Under the pieces are notes generated by a model. That model was not told where the DNA came from, did not search any database, and saw only the letters and a program-made list of their open reading frames with translations. Below, piece after piece: positions 8,026 through 16,512 of a stretch of DNA of 64,000 bases. Position 1 is the first letter of the stretch; each line of letters opens with the position of its first letter. Source of the DNA: Pseudopedobacter beijingensis. Lineage in GTDB: Bacteria > Bacteroidota > Bacteroidia > Sphingobacteriales > Sphingobacteriaceae. Position numbers and translations under genes: made by a program. Location: assembly GCF_042678145.1 (NCBI RefSeq), contig NZ_JBHUDG010000012.1:1-64000 (forward strand), given 5' to 3'.

Positions 8026-9288
8026 ATGAAAGCACATTATCAAATTGCCATAATTGGAGCTGGTACAGCAGGGATTATGACAGCAGCTCAACTTTTAAAA
8101 AAGGATAAGTCACTTGACGTTGTTATTGTTGACCCGGCAGATAAACATTATTATCAACCGGCCTGGACATTAGTTGGAGCCGGAACTTATGATTTCGATA
8201 AAACAGAAAAACGAATCAGAGATTTAATTCCGGAGCAAGCTGAATGGATCCAAGATTCAGTAATATCTTTTTATCCGGAAGAAAATAAAATTGAACTAAA
8301 AAAAGGCATCAAAATCAGTTATAATTATCTTGTGGTTGCTCCCGGGTTAGTAAATGATCTTTCGCTAATCGAAGGATTGGAAGATGCAGTTAAAAAAGGT
8401 GTCGTTTGTAGCAATTATATAGATCCTAAATATACATGGGAATGTCTTAAAAATTTCAAAGGTGGAAATGCAGTTTTTACCCAACCTACAACCCCGATTA
8501 AATGTGGTGGAGCTCCTCAGAAAATCATGTATCTGGCTGCAGATTACCTTCGCAGGAATGGTCTAGACAAAAAATCAAATGTAGTTTTCGCTACTCCTGG
8601 TACAGTCATATTTGGGGTGAAGCGGATTGCGGATACATTAATGAAAGTCATCCATCGATACAATGTACATTTTAAACCTTTTTATGCTCCTGTTAAAATA
8701 GACGCCGAACAAAAAATAGTCTATTTCAAAAGTGTAGCTCCCGATGACAATAACTGTATAGTAAACGAAGGTAATGTTTTGGGTGAAAAGCAACAAGGTG
8801 ATTCGTTAATTGAAATGCCTTTTGATTTATTACACTTAGCTCCACCTCAAACAGCTCCAAAGTTTGTAAAAGAATCTGTATTGGTCAATGAAGCAGGTTG
8901 GTTAGATGTGGATATCAATAGTCTTCAACACAAAAAATATCCGAATATTTTCGGGATTGGAGACGTAGCCGCATTGCCTACCGCAAAAACAGGAGCAGCC
9001 ATACGCAAGCAAGCTCCTGTAGTAGTGGATAATATTCTCAAACTCATCAAAGGAAAAGCCGCCGACAACAAATCATACCAAGGATATTCATCCTGTCCGT
9101 TAGTAACTGGATATGGAAAAATGGTTTTAGCGGAATTTAATTACAAAAATGAATTCACGCCCGATCCTAAACTCAAAATGATGCTGATTGGCGACAGTTC
9201 TAAAGAACACTGGCGTTTGTGGCTGTTAAAAAAGTATATGCTCCCTTATTTGTATTGGCATAAAATGATGAATGGCGAAGATGTTTAG
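8026..9288 (+). CDS. Sulfide:quinone oxidoreductase-like flavoprotein
   Basis: The protein is 420 residues from ATG 8026, a start fixed by the promoter. The N-terminal FAD motif is IAIIGAGTAGIMTA. Type II (SQRDL-like) SQR features follow: HYYQPAWTLVGAG, YLVVAPG, and redox Cys160 in TPIKCGGAPQKI. A further Cys128 is present. The second SQR redox cysteine (the GDC of the C-terminal FAD motif) is replaced by Val314 in FGIGDVAALPTAKT. It should oxidise sulfide to sulfane sulfur and pass electrons to quinone at the membrane. The missing cysteine leaves the exact acceptor chemistry open. It is a single-gene unit controlled by its own site. Confidence 0.8.
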   Translation: MKAHYQIAIIGAGTAGIMTAAQLLKKDKSLDVVIVDPADKHYYQPAWTLVGAGTYDFDKTEKRIRDLIPEQAEWIQDSVISFYPEENKIELKKGIKISYNYLVVAPGLVNDLSLIEGLEDAVKKGVVCSNYIDPKYTWECLKNFKGGNAVFTQPTTPIKCGGAPQKIMYLAADYLRRNGLDKKSNVVFATPGTVIFGVKRIADTLMKVIHRYNVHFKPFYAPVKIDAEQKIVYFKSVAPDDNNCIVNEGNVLGEKQQGDSLIEMPFDLLHLAPPQTAPKFVKESVLVNEAGWLDVDINSLQHKKYPNIFGIGDVAALPTAKTGAAIRKQAPVVVDNILKLIKGKAADNKSYQGYSSCPLVTGYGKMVLAEFNYKNEFTPDPKLKMMLIGDSSKEHWRLWLLKKYMLPYLYWHKMMNGEDV

Positions 9289-9294
9289 CCCTGT

Positions 9295-9338
9295 GTAACC
9301 TATGTAACAGACTATCTCTTTTTATAAGCCGAAATTTG
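9295..9338 (+). promoter_or_regulatory. Crp/Fnr-type site (degenerate) plus -7 box of the YeeE operon
   Basis: GTAACCTATGTAAC at 9295-9308 is an imperfect palindrome (GTAAC in place of GTTAC). GAAATTTG follows at 9331-9338, again 36 nt start to start. It would drive the 9369-12690 operon, including the regulator itself. Confidence 0.5.
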
Positions 9339-9368
9339 CAACAATAAAAAAGAATGAAACTATAATTT

Positions 9369-9926
9369 ATGGAATGGATTTTACAACCGTGGCCGTGGTA
9401 TGTTAGCGGACCATTGATTGCACTAACGATGTTTATTCTACTTTACGTAGGTAAAAATTTTGGAATGTCGTCCAATTTACGAACACTCTGCACCATGTGC
9501 GGAGCCGACAAAACCTGTGATTTTTTCTGCTTTGACTGGAAAGCACAACGCTGGAATTTATTGGTAATGACCGGAGCTATCATCGGTGGATTTTTAGCTT
9601 CAAATTATTTGTCTGATAATCAAATACCTGATTTAAACCCAAAAACGGTTGAGCATCTAAAGGAAATAGGTTTTGAAAGTGCAGGGAAAGCATACGTACC
9701 TACAGAACTTTTTGGACCGGAAGCATTTTCAGATCCTAAGACATTGGCTATACTACTAATTGGAGGAATATTGGTTGGTTTTGGAGCACGTTACGCAGGT
9801 GGTTGCACTTCAGGGCATTCTATTTCTGGTATCAGTAATTTTCAACTTCCCTCACTCATTGCTACCACAGGTTTCTTTATTGGAGGGCTTATTATGGTAC
9901 ATCTTATTTTTCCTTTAATTTTTTAA
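9369..9926 (+). CDS. YeeE/YedE half-transporter (first half)
   Basis: This 185-residue membrane protein has about four to five helices. The sulfur-transport signature GFGARYAGGCTSGHSISG carries the conserved cysteine. Full-length YeeE/TsuA imports thiosulfate through cysteine relays. Half-size versions work in pairs (PmpA/PmpB-like) and often sit near persulfide genes, as here with the 137-residue protein at 11294. A second Cys-rich loop (residues 38-52, CTMCGADKTCDFFCFDW) is unusual and could bind metal or sulfur. Substrate, probably thiosulfate or a sulfane sulfur species, is inferred. Confidence 0.85.
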   Translation: MEWILQPWPWYVSGPLIALTMFILLYVGKNFGMSSNLRTLCTMCGADKTCDFFCFDWKAQRWNLLVMTGAIIGGFLASNYLSDNQIPDLNPKTVEHLKEIGFESAGKAYVPTELFGPEAFSDPKTLAILLIGGILVGFGARYAGGCTSGHSISGISNFQLPSLIATTGFFIGGLIMVHLIFPLIF

Positions 9927-9931
9927 AACGG

Positions 9932-11287
9932 ATGAAAAGGCTGGTGGTAATGCTGGTTGTGTTTTCTCTTTCTCAATCAACAATGGCACAAGAAAACCAC
10001 ATAAAAGATACCATTGAAAATAAATCTCTGGTTTCTTATCTGAAAGAAGGCGAAATCAGCGGACATATCCGTAATTATTTTTTGATGACTGAAAACCAAT
10101 ACGGGAATGATTATTATGCCAATGCCATTGGAGGCGTATTAAGCTATGAAACCAAATCGTACAAAGGCTTTCAGTTAGGAGTTTCGGGAATATTTACATA
10201 TAAGCTATTTTCATCTGATTTGAATAAAACTTATGATCAGACTAATAAATCATCACGATGGGAACAGGAACTTTTTGATGTGAACCATAAAGACAATTTT
10301 AAAGATTTAGACCGATTGGAAGAATTGTATATTAAGTACCATTGGAAGAATTCGTATATAACCTATGGAAAAATTCCTGTAGAATATACACCTTTGTTGA
10401 ACAAAAGCGATGGAAGGATGAAGCCTTTTGCCTTTCAGGGAGCTTGGTTGCATCATAAAAATGAAAAAATTCAGGCTGATGCAGCATGGATCCATAGGGT
10501 TTCCCCGAGATCAATGACCGAATGGTTTTCAATGGAGGAGGTTATAGGATTGACAGATAATGGCTATTTGTCAAACGGAGAAAAAGCAGATTATGAAGGA
10601 ACAACTCATTCCCAAGGATTGGCAATTGTTCATTTAGGAAAAGAATTCAAAAATCTGAACGCAAATTTCTGGAATTTTCATTTGGATAAATTTATTAATA
10701 CCTCTTGGTTGCAATTGGAATATTCAAAACAAGATTTTTTGATTGGGATGATTTATTCTTTTCAAATACCAAATTCTTATCAAAAAAAATTGAGTGAAGA
10801 AAAACGATATGTTCAACCCAATGAAAACGGACAGGTTGCCAGCTTTATGCTGAAATACATAAATGGTCATTCTCAAATCAAAGCGGCTTATTCCAAAGCT
10901 TTTGAAACGGGTAGGTATTTATTTCCAAAAGAATTGGGGCGGGATCAGTTTTATACTTCCATGCCCAGAAGCCGTATCGAAGGATTGGGCGGAGTTGATG
11001 TTTTTGCTATTGGGTATCAGTATAATTGGAAACATTTCTTTTTGAATATAGATGCTACCACTACTTACGGAGCAGAAATAGAAAATTATGAATTAAACAA
11101 ATACAATATCGATGATTATTATCAGATCAATACAAGACTGCATTATGAATTCTCAAATTTTTTAAAAGGTCTTCATGTGGAATTGCTATATGTCTGGAAA
11201 CAAAATAAAAACGAGCATAACCCAAAATTGGTGGTACAAAGAAGCGATTACAACCAAATCAATCTAATAACAAATTTTAATTTTTAA
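9932..11287 (+). CDS. OprD-like outer membrane porin
   Basis: This is a 451-residue exported protein. The signal peptide ends at STMAQ. Next comes EGEISGHIRNYFLMTEN, the opening strand pattern of OprD/OpdA-type porins. Alternating beta-strand segments run to the C-terminal INLITNFNF. It sits 5 bp behind the first YeeE half and 6 bp before the second, so it probably supplies the same small anion across the outer membrane. The porin family is judged from pattern only. Confidence 0.75.
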   Translation: MKRLVVMLVVFSLSQSTMAQENHIKDTIENKSLVSYLKEGEISGHIRNYFLMTENQYGNDYYANAIGGVLSYETKSYKGFQLGVSGIFTYKLFSSDLNKTYDQTNKSSRWEQELFDVNHKDNFKDLDRLEELYIKYHWKNSYITYGKIPVEYTPLLNKSDGRMKPFAFQGAWLHHKNEKIQADAAWIHRVSPRSMTEWFSMEEVIGLTDNGYLSNGEKADYEGTTHSQGLAIVHLGKEFKNLNANFWNFHLDKFINTSWLQLEYSKQDFLIGMIYSFQIPNSYQKKLSEEKRYVQPNENGQVASFMLKYINGHSQIKAAYSKAFETGRYLFPKELGRDQFYTSMPRSRIEGLGGVDVFAIGYQYNWKHFFLNIDATTTYGAEIENYELNKYNIDDYYQINTRLHYEFSNFLKGLHVELLYVWKQNKNEHNPKLVVQRSDYNQINLITNFNF

Positions 11288-11293
11288 AAAGCA

Positions 11294-11707
11294 ATGAAAA
11301 ATATAGTTTACTTACTAATCGGAACATTTTTCGGAATCGTCATGTACAAATCCGAAGCGGCATCGTGGTTCAGAATATATGAAATGTTCCAGTTCCAATC
11401 CATTCACATGTACGGATTAATGGGAACAGCTTTAGCAGTAGGAATAATCGTAGTACAATACATCAAAAGAAATAAAGTAAAAAATATCAATGGGGAGCCC
11501 ATCAATATTGCAGACAAGGACAAAAGTATTCCACGCTATTTAATAGGCGGTATTCTTTTTGGTTTAGGCTGGGCATTGGCAGGTGCTTGTCCTGGACCTA
11601 TGTTTGTAATGACAGGTGCGGGATATTTCCCGATTTTAGTTGTAATTTTAGGAGCGGTATTAGGAACGTGGCTTTACGGTCTGATAAAAGATAAATTGCC
11701 TCATTAA
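11294..11707 (+). CDS. YeeE/YedE half-transporter (second half, DUF6691-like)
   Basis: This 137-residue membrane protein has about four helices. The conserved sulfur-transport motif LFGLGWALAGACPGPM contains the expected cysteine. It pairs with the 185-residue half encoded 1.4 kb upstream in the same operon, with the porin gene between them. Together they would form a complete YeeE-like channel. The gene is 12 bp upstream of the Crp/Fnr regulator gene. Confidence 0.85.
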   Translation: MKNIVYLLIGTFFGIVMYKSEAASWFRIYEMFQFQSIHMYGLMGTALAVGIIVVQYIKRNKVKNINGEPINIADKDKSIPRYLIGGILFGLGWALAGACPGPMFVMTGAGYFPILVVILGAVLGTWLYGLIKDKLPH

Positions 11708-11719
11708 ATCAAAATAAAT

Positions 11720-12349
11720 ATGGAAGAATTAATCCGTGAAACCTATCGGGGGATATTTGAAAAAGAGCTGATCGACGAAATAATTTCGGTTGCGAAGCTG
11801 GTCGAATTTAAGGAAGGCGATGTGTTAATCGATATAGGCAAATACATCAAAACCATGCCTTTGCTTATTAGTGGTGCCATTAAAATAATGCGAGAGGATT
11901 TTGATACAGGCGAACTGTTGCTATACTTTATCGAAAAAGGAGATACCTGCTCTATGACACTAACATGCTGTATGGGCGATAAAAAAAGTGAAATTCGTGC
12001 CGTAGCAGAAAACAATGGTTTGGTAGCAATGATTCCTGTTGGTAAAATGGAAGAATGGATGAGTAAATACAAAAGCTGGCGTGCTTTTGTATTTGAAAGT
12101 TATAACAATCGCTTTAACGAATTACTTTCTGCCATAGACAATATAGCGTTTACCAATATGGATAAGCGACTTTATAATTATTTGTTGGAAAAGAGTAAAA
12201 TAAATGACTCTTATATCATTACCAAAACTCATCAGGAAATTGCTTATGAACTTAATAGTTCCAGAGTAGTTATTTCCCGGCTTTTGAAAGCATTGGAAAA
12301 TGAAGGAAAAATAAAACTAAACCGCAATAACATAGAATTGTTAAATTAA
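11720..12349 (+). CDS. Crp/Fnr family transcription regulator, probable master of the sulfur island
   Basis: This 209-residue protein has an N-terminal cyclic-nucleotide-like beta roll. A Cys-containing loop CSMTLTCCMG lies at about residues 76-85. The C-terminal winged helix has the recognition region QEIAYELNSSRVVISRLLKAL. It is encoded within an operon that itself has one of the GTAAC-N4-GTTAC sites, so autoregulation is likely. The 5-4-5 spacing of the sites suits an FNR-like protein. No N-terminal Fe-S cysteine cluster is present. The Cys loop could sense persulfide or redox state, but that is a guess. Confidence 0.85.
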   Translation: MEELIRETYRGIFEKELIDEIISVAKLVEFKEGDVLIDIGKYIKTMPLLISGAIKIMREDFDTGELLLYFIEKGDTCSMTLTCCMGDKKSEIRAVAENNGLVAMIPVGKMEEWMSKYKSWRAFVFESYNNRFNELLSAIDNIAFTNMDKRLYNYLLEKSKINDSYIITKTHQEIAYELNSSRVVISRLLKALENEGKIKLNRNNIELLN

Positions 12350-12354
12350 CGCCT

Positions 12355-12690
12355 ATGGAAGATACCAAAAGCGAACAAATAAATACATCATTTAAAAAAG
12401 ATCTGATACTTCGGGAGGAATTAGCTATCCAACGTACATTTCTTGCAAATCAATCTACTTTTTTATCATTTTTAAGAAGTTCGATGTATTTTTTGGTGGC
12501 TGGGCTTAGTGTCAACAAGCTTGTTGACGATAACAGAGCGGTTATTTTTGAATATATCTTGTTCGTTATATCTGGGCTTTTACTCGTTGTGGGCATTATC
12601 AACTATTTCCGCAACCACAAAAAAATCAAACAAAGTGAAATTCATATAGGCGACTATAAGCTAAAATATGAAAACAATTCATATCTCTAA
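12355..12690 (+). CDS. DUF202 (YidH-like) small membrane protein
   Basis: This 111-residue protein has the DUF202 opening REELAIQRTFLANQSTFLSFLR followed by two membrane helices (about residues 45-65 and 72-92). It is 5 bp behind the Crp/Fnr gene and is the last gene of the operon. DUF202 proteins have no established function. Association with the sulfur genes is by operon only. Confidence 0.8.
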   Translation: MEDTKSEQINTSFKKDLILREELAIQRTFLANQSTFLSFLRSSMYFLVAGLSVNKLVDDNRAVIFEYILFVISGLLLVVGIINYFRNHKKIKQSEIHIGDYKLKYENNSYL

Positions 12691-12776
12691 AAGTGTAGTT
12701 CGAACTAAAATAAATCTACCAAGGTTTTATTATTGATTATCCTTCTATATATACAATATAAATTGTTACATAATCA

Positions 12777-13154
12777 TTAACAACACTGCGGACAAATTCC
12801 CGATACCGTAAAATTTACATCACTCACTTTATACTTCTTAGGAAGCTCAAAAAAGGGTTCTACGCCCTCTATGCAAGTAACGGATTTACATTTTTGACAA
12901 CTAAAATGTACATGATTATGGTTATGAGTAGTGGAACAACTATGGCAACTTGCATACTTCACACCCCCGTCAATATTCACAACTTTGTGAATTAAATCTT
13001 CTTCTATCAACCTATCCAAGACACGATAAATCGTAACCCTGTTGCACAATCCATCTAAAGACAATTGTATTTCAGAGTGTGACAGAGCAATTTCCGACCT
13101 AATAATCAAATCTAAAATTTCTGTTTTTGCCGTTGTTTTTCTCGTTTGTTTCAT
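12777..13154 (-). CDS. Fur family repressor, Zur-like
   Basis: This 125-residue Fur-family protein has a winged helix (LCNRVTIYRVLDRLIEEDLIHKV), a His-rich sensory stretch HSCSTTHNHNHVHFSC, and two structural zinc pairs (CQKC and CPQCC). It is divergent from a COG0523 GTPase gene, a typical Zur target, across a gap with two matching operators. Zur is favoured over PerR or Fur because of this neighbour. The metal is inferred. Confidence 0.85.
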   Translation of the reverse strand: MKQTRKTTAKTEILDLIIRSEIALSHSEIQLSLDGLCNRVTIYRVLDRLIEEDLIHKVVNIDGGVKYASCHSCSTTHNHNHVHFSCQKCKSVTCIEGVEPFFELPKKYKVSDVNFTVSGICPQCC

Positions 13155-13171
13155 ATTTTATATAATTACTA

Positions 13172-13225
13172 TTGCAACATTATTGCAATTACAAATATAA
13201 AACTTATTTTTGCAACATTGTTGCG
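13172..13225. promoter_or_regulatory. Two Fur/Zur-type operators between divergent promoters
   Basis: Near-identical boxes TTGCAACATTATTGCAA (13172-13188) and TTGCAACATTGTTGCG (13210-13225) lie in the gap. The second overlaps the plus-strand -7 box TATTTTTG (13205-13212). The first lies just downstream of the minus-strand -7 box TATATTTG (13199-13192). Both positions suit repression of both genes. Confidence 0.7.
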
Positions 13226-13238
13226 TTAATTAAGAAAT

Positions 13239-14447
13239 ATGATAAAAGAAACCAAACTCCCCGTAACCGTTTTGAGCGGTTTTCTCGGAGCAGGAAAAAC
13301 AACGTTGCTCAACCACGTACTGCATAACAAAGAGAGGCTTAAAGTAGCTGTTATCGTCAATGATATGAGCGAAGTAAACGTAGATGCAAGATTGGTAGAA
13401 AATGAAAATACGCTTTCCAGAACCGAAGAAAAACTGGTAGAGATGAGCAATGGTTGCATCTGTTGTACGTTGCGTGAAGATTTAATGGTTGAGGTTGAAA
13501 AACTCGCAAAAGAAAGAAAATTCGACTATCTGCTCATTGAAAGCACAGGTATCAGTGAGCCTGTTCCGGTTGCACAGACATTCAGTTTTGTGGACGAGGA
13601 AAATGGCATAGACCTTTCCCGTTTCAGCTATATTGACACAATGGTTACCGTGGTCGATTGCTTTAATTTTTTCAATGATTTTAGTACGAATGAATTATTG
13701 CAAGATCGTGATCTGACCGATATGGAGGGCGATTACCGAACCATTGTAAACCTGCTGACCGACCAGATTGAATTTGCCAATGTAATAATACTGAACAAAA
13801 CTGATTTGGTTGATGAAGAAACTGTCGGAGTATTGAAAGCTGCCATTCACAAACTAAATCCCGGAGCAAAAATCATTACTTCCGAATTTGGAAAAGTTGC
13901 ACCACAGGAAATACTCAATACAAAACTATTTGATTTTGAAGTAGCCCAAAGTTCGGCAGGTTGGCAAAAAGAATTAGAAGCCGAAAGTCATACCCCCGAA
14001 ACAGAAGAATACGGCATAGGTTCTTTTGTATTCCGCAACCAAAAACCCTTTCATCCCGAGCGTTTCTGGAACTACCTGAACACAGATTATCCAAATGGGA
14101 TCATTCGGGCAAAGGGATTGTTCTGGTTAGCTTCAAGACCTGACCAGGCTCTGAACTTTTCGCAGGCAGGCGGTTCGTCCCGATTGGAAAGTGCTGGTGT
14201 GTGGTGGTGCAGTATGCCGTTTAGTGAACGTATGCGATACGCTTCATTTATCCATAACAGAGATTTAATCGAAGACCGATGGAGCAAACAATGGGGCGAT
14301 CGTATGAATGAACTGGTTTTCATCGGACAGGACATCGACAAAGAAAAGATGGTATCAGAACTGGAAAAATGTTTGTTGCAGGATAGTGAGCAATATTTAT
14401 TTGATAAGAACATCAGGTTTGAAGACCCTTTTCCTAAAAATATTTGA
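13239..14447 (+). CDS. COG0523 (CobW/ZigA-like) zinc metallochaperone GTPase
   Basis: This 402-residue GTPase has the P-loop GFLGAGKTT (residues 14-22), the metal site CICC (73-76), the ESTGISEP switch region and the NKTD specificity motif. The C-terminal CobW_C domain contains GVWWCSMPFSERM. ZigA-type proteins deliver zinc to client enzymes under zinc shortage. Control by the Zur-like repressor next door is strongly suggested by the operators. The stop codon overlaps the region of the next start, so the TrxR-like gene is co-transcribed. Confidence 0.9.
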   Translation: MIKETKLPVTVLSGFLGAGKTTLLNHVLHNKERLKVAVIVNDMSEVNVDARLVENENTLSRTEEKLVEMSNGCICCTLREDLMVEVEKLAKERKFDYLLIESTGISEPVPVAQTFSFVDEENGIDLSRFSYIDTMVTVVDCFNFFNDFSTNELLQDRDLTDMEGDYRTIVNLLTDQIEFANVIILNKTDLVDEETVGVLKAAIHKLNPGAKIITSEFGKVAPQEILNTKLFDFEVAQSSAGWQKELEAESHTPETEEYGIGSFVFRNQKPFHPERFWNYLNTDYPNGIIRAKGLFWLASRPDQALNFSQAGGSSRLESAGVWWCSMPFSERMRYASFIHNRDLIEDRWSKQWGDRMNELVFIGQDIDKEKMVSELEKCLLQDSEQYLFDKNIRFEDPFPKNI

Positions 14448-14449
14448 AT

Positions 14450-15466
14450 ATGAATAAAACAAAATTTACAAGAAGAGAAATCATCAAACAAGGCAGCTTA
14501 GCTTTGACCGCATTAGCTTTGCCATTTCCATTCACTTCATTTGCAAAAATAAATATCATGACAGACCATAAAAATTTTGACGTTATCATCATCGGAGGTA
14601 GTTATGCAGGACTTTCAGCAGCAATGGCGTTAGGTCGTTCCTTAAAAAATGTGTTGATTATTGATAGTGGAAAACCTTGTAACCGATACACACCTCACTC
14701 TCACAATTTCATCACACAGGACGGAGCCGTTCCTGGAGAAATTGCCACCAAAGCCAAAGAGCAGGTATTGAAATACGAAACTGTTAAATTTCATCAGGAT
14801 ATTGCAATAAGTGGTAAGAAAACCGAAAACGGTTTTGAAATTGGCACAGAATCCGGCACAACTTTTTCAGCCAAGAAATTAGTTTTTGCTACGGGTGTGA
14901 AAGATATTTTTCCCGATATAAAAGGCTTTGAAGAATGTTGGGGAAAATCGGTCATCCATTGTCCGTATTGTCACGGTTATGAATTTAAAGGTCATAAAAC
15001 AGCTATTTTGGCAAATGGTGAACGTGCTTTTCATCTATCGGCTTTGGTCAATAATCTGACGGATAAACTGCTTATCGTTACTCAGGGGAAACCCGATTTT
15101 AAGGAAGAACAGTTGAAAAAAATCAGTAATAACGACATTCAAATCATTGAAAAAGAAGTTGCTGAAATACAACATCAGAAAGGTAAAGTAAAAACCTTGA
15201 TTTTTAAAGACGGAACTAAAGAAATTGTAGATGCTGCTTATGCTGCGATTCCGTTTGAACAACATTGCAAAATACCGCTTGATTTAGGTTGCGAAACCAC
15301 AGAAATGGGACACATCAAAGTAGATATGTTCCAGAAAACAACTATTCCCGGAATTTATGCCTGTGGCGATAGTTCCAGTATGATGCGTTCGGTAGCTTAT
15401 GCCGTATCGACAGGAAATATTGCGGGTGCTATGCTGAATAATGAATTGACGATGGAGCAATTTTAA
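14450..15466 (+). CDS. Thioredoxin reductase-like flavoprotein with a twin-arginine N-terminus
   Basis: The protein is about 338 residues. It has an FAD motif VIIIGGSYAGLSAA, a redox CPYC in VIHCPYCHGYEFKG, and the C-terminal FAD motif GIYACGDSS. In front lies an extra 36 residues with TRREIIK and a hydrophobic stretch, which looks like a Tat signal. An internal ATG at 14558 (MTDHKNF) could give a cytosolic form. The ATG at 14450 is preferred over the in-frame TTG at 14444. It is coupled to the zinc GTPase gene. Substrate unknown. Confidence 0.8.
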   Translation: MNKTKFTRREIIKQGSLALTALALPFPFTSFAKINIMTDHKNFDVIIIGGSYAGLSAAMALGRSLKNVLIIDSGKPCNRYTPHSHNFITQDGAVPGEIATKAKEQVLKYETVKFHQDIAISGKKTENGFEIGTESGTTFSAKKLVFATGVKDIFPDIKGFEECWGKSVIHCPYCHGYEFKGHKTAILANGERAFHLSALVNNLTDKLLIVTQGKPDFKEEQLKKISNNDIQIIEKEVAEIQHQKGKVKTLIFKDGTKEIVDAAYAAIPFEQHCKIPLDLGCETTEMGHIKVDMFQKTTIPGIYACGDSSSMMRSVAYAVSTGNIAGAMLNNELTMEQF

Positions 15467-15470
15467 GCTA

Positions 15471-15500
15471 AAAATGACGGTTAATTTAAACCGTCATTTT
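15471..15500. terminator. Bidirectional terminator
   Basis: A 12-bp stem AAAATGACGGTT/AACCGTCATTTT with a 6-nt loop lies between the convergent TrxR-like and SDR genes. Confidence 0.75.
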
Positions 15501-15519
15501 TAGTTCTATACTTTGAAAA

Positions 15520-16281
15520 TTAAGCCATCGTCATACCACCATCTATAACCAATTTCATTCCGGTAATGAATTTACTGTCATCAGATGCAAGGAACAATAC
15601 TCCATTGGCAATGTCTTCATTGGTAGCATATCGTTTCAAAGGAATGGTAGCTTCAAAACCTTTCTTTGCCGCTTCAGCTTCTCCCGGAGCGTAACCTTCT
15701 TCCAGAGAACGCATCATACGGTTATCTACAGGTGACGGATGAATGGAATTTACACGTATGTTTCTCGAAGCAGCTTCATTGGCAACGGTACGGGTAATGC
15801 CGATTACAGCGTGTTTACTGGTCACATAAGCCGATACATTTGGTGAACCTACCAGACCGGCAACTGAAGACGTATTGATGATGCTACCTCCGTTATTCAT
15901 TTCTGGCAATACATATTTAATACCCAGCCAAACACCTTTTACGTTTACGGCAATCAGTTTATCAAAAACTTCCTCCGGATATTCGGTAATGGGTTTTACA
16001 ACACCTTCAATTCCTGCATTGTTGAAGAACACATCTATTTTGCCAAAAGTATCCACCGCATGTTTTACGTATTTCTGTACATCAGTGGCTTTTGTAACAT
16101 CTGCCGTTACATAACTTACGTTCGGACTGTTCAATTCAGAAGCGACCTTGCTTAATGCTTCATCATTGATATCCACCAATACTACTTTTGCTCCTTCATT
16201 TAAAAACAACTTTGCTGTTGTTGAACCAATTGCACCGGAACCTCCGGTAATAACGACTACTTTACCTGCTAATTTTGCCAT
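15520..16281 (-). CDS. Short-chain dehydrogenase/reductase (SDR)
   Basis: This 253-residue classical SDR has the cofactor motif TGGSGAIGS near the N-terminus, NNAG, the catalytic Ser in INTSSVAG and Tyr-x-x-x-Lys in YVTSKH. It ends with the GGMTMA tail. The aspartate after the second strand (VVLVDI) suggests NAD(H) preference. The substrate cannot be read from sequence. It faces leftward as a single gene, without a Crp/Fnr site of its own. Confidence 0.85.
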   Translation of the reverse strand: MAKLAGKVVVITGGSGAIGSTTAKLFLNEGAKVVLVDINDEALSKVASELNSPNVSYVTADVTKATDVQKYVKHAVDTFGKIDVFFNNAGIEGVVKPITEYPEEVFDKLIAVNVKGVWLGIKYVLPEMNNGGSIINTSSVAGLVGSPNVSAYVTSKHAVIGITRTVANEAASRNIRVNSIHPSPVDNRMMRSLEEGYAPGEAEAAKKGFEATIPLKRYATNEDIANGVLFLASDDSKFITGMKLVIDGGMTMA

Positions 16282-16432
16282 AATATTTACTTTTTAGTTT
16301 AATTAAATTCTTAAGTAAAATTAAATCTAAGGCACTTCAAATTCGGTAACAAAAATCACATTTCAATTGATTATTTTTTAGTATTTACCAAATCCAACAA
16401 CAATAGAATTATAATCAAAAAAAGCTAGTTCT

Positions 16433-16476
16433 GTAACATTAGTTACAATCAATTATAGTCTTAGAAACTACCTTTG
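16433..16476 (+). promoter_or_regulatory. Crp/Fnr-type site plus -7 box of the copper receptor operon
   Basis: GTAACATTAGTTAC at 16433-16446 is followed by a perfect TACCTTTG at 16469-16476, 36 nt start to start. Transcription should begin near 16482, which rules out the ATG at 16474 as the start of the first gene. Confidence 0.75.
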
Positions 16477-16512
16477 AGCTGTTTTTACTCTACATCAAAT
16501 ACTCTTATTTGT

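Noticed and set aside
10307..10532. Antisense frames inside the porin gene
   Set aside because: Shadow frames of a clear exported porin, with no start signal or domain.
16474..16512. ATG start of the small Cys/His protein at 16474
   Set aside because: It overlaps the perfect -7 box TACCTTTG (16469-16476), so it precedes the transcript.
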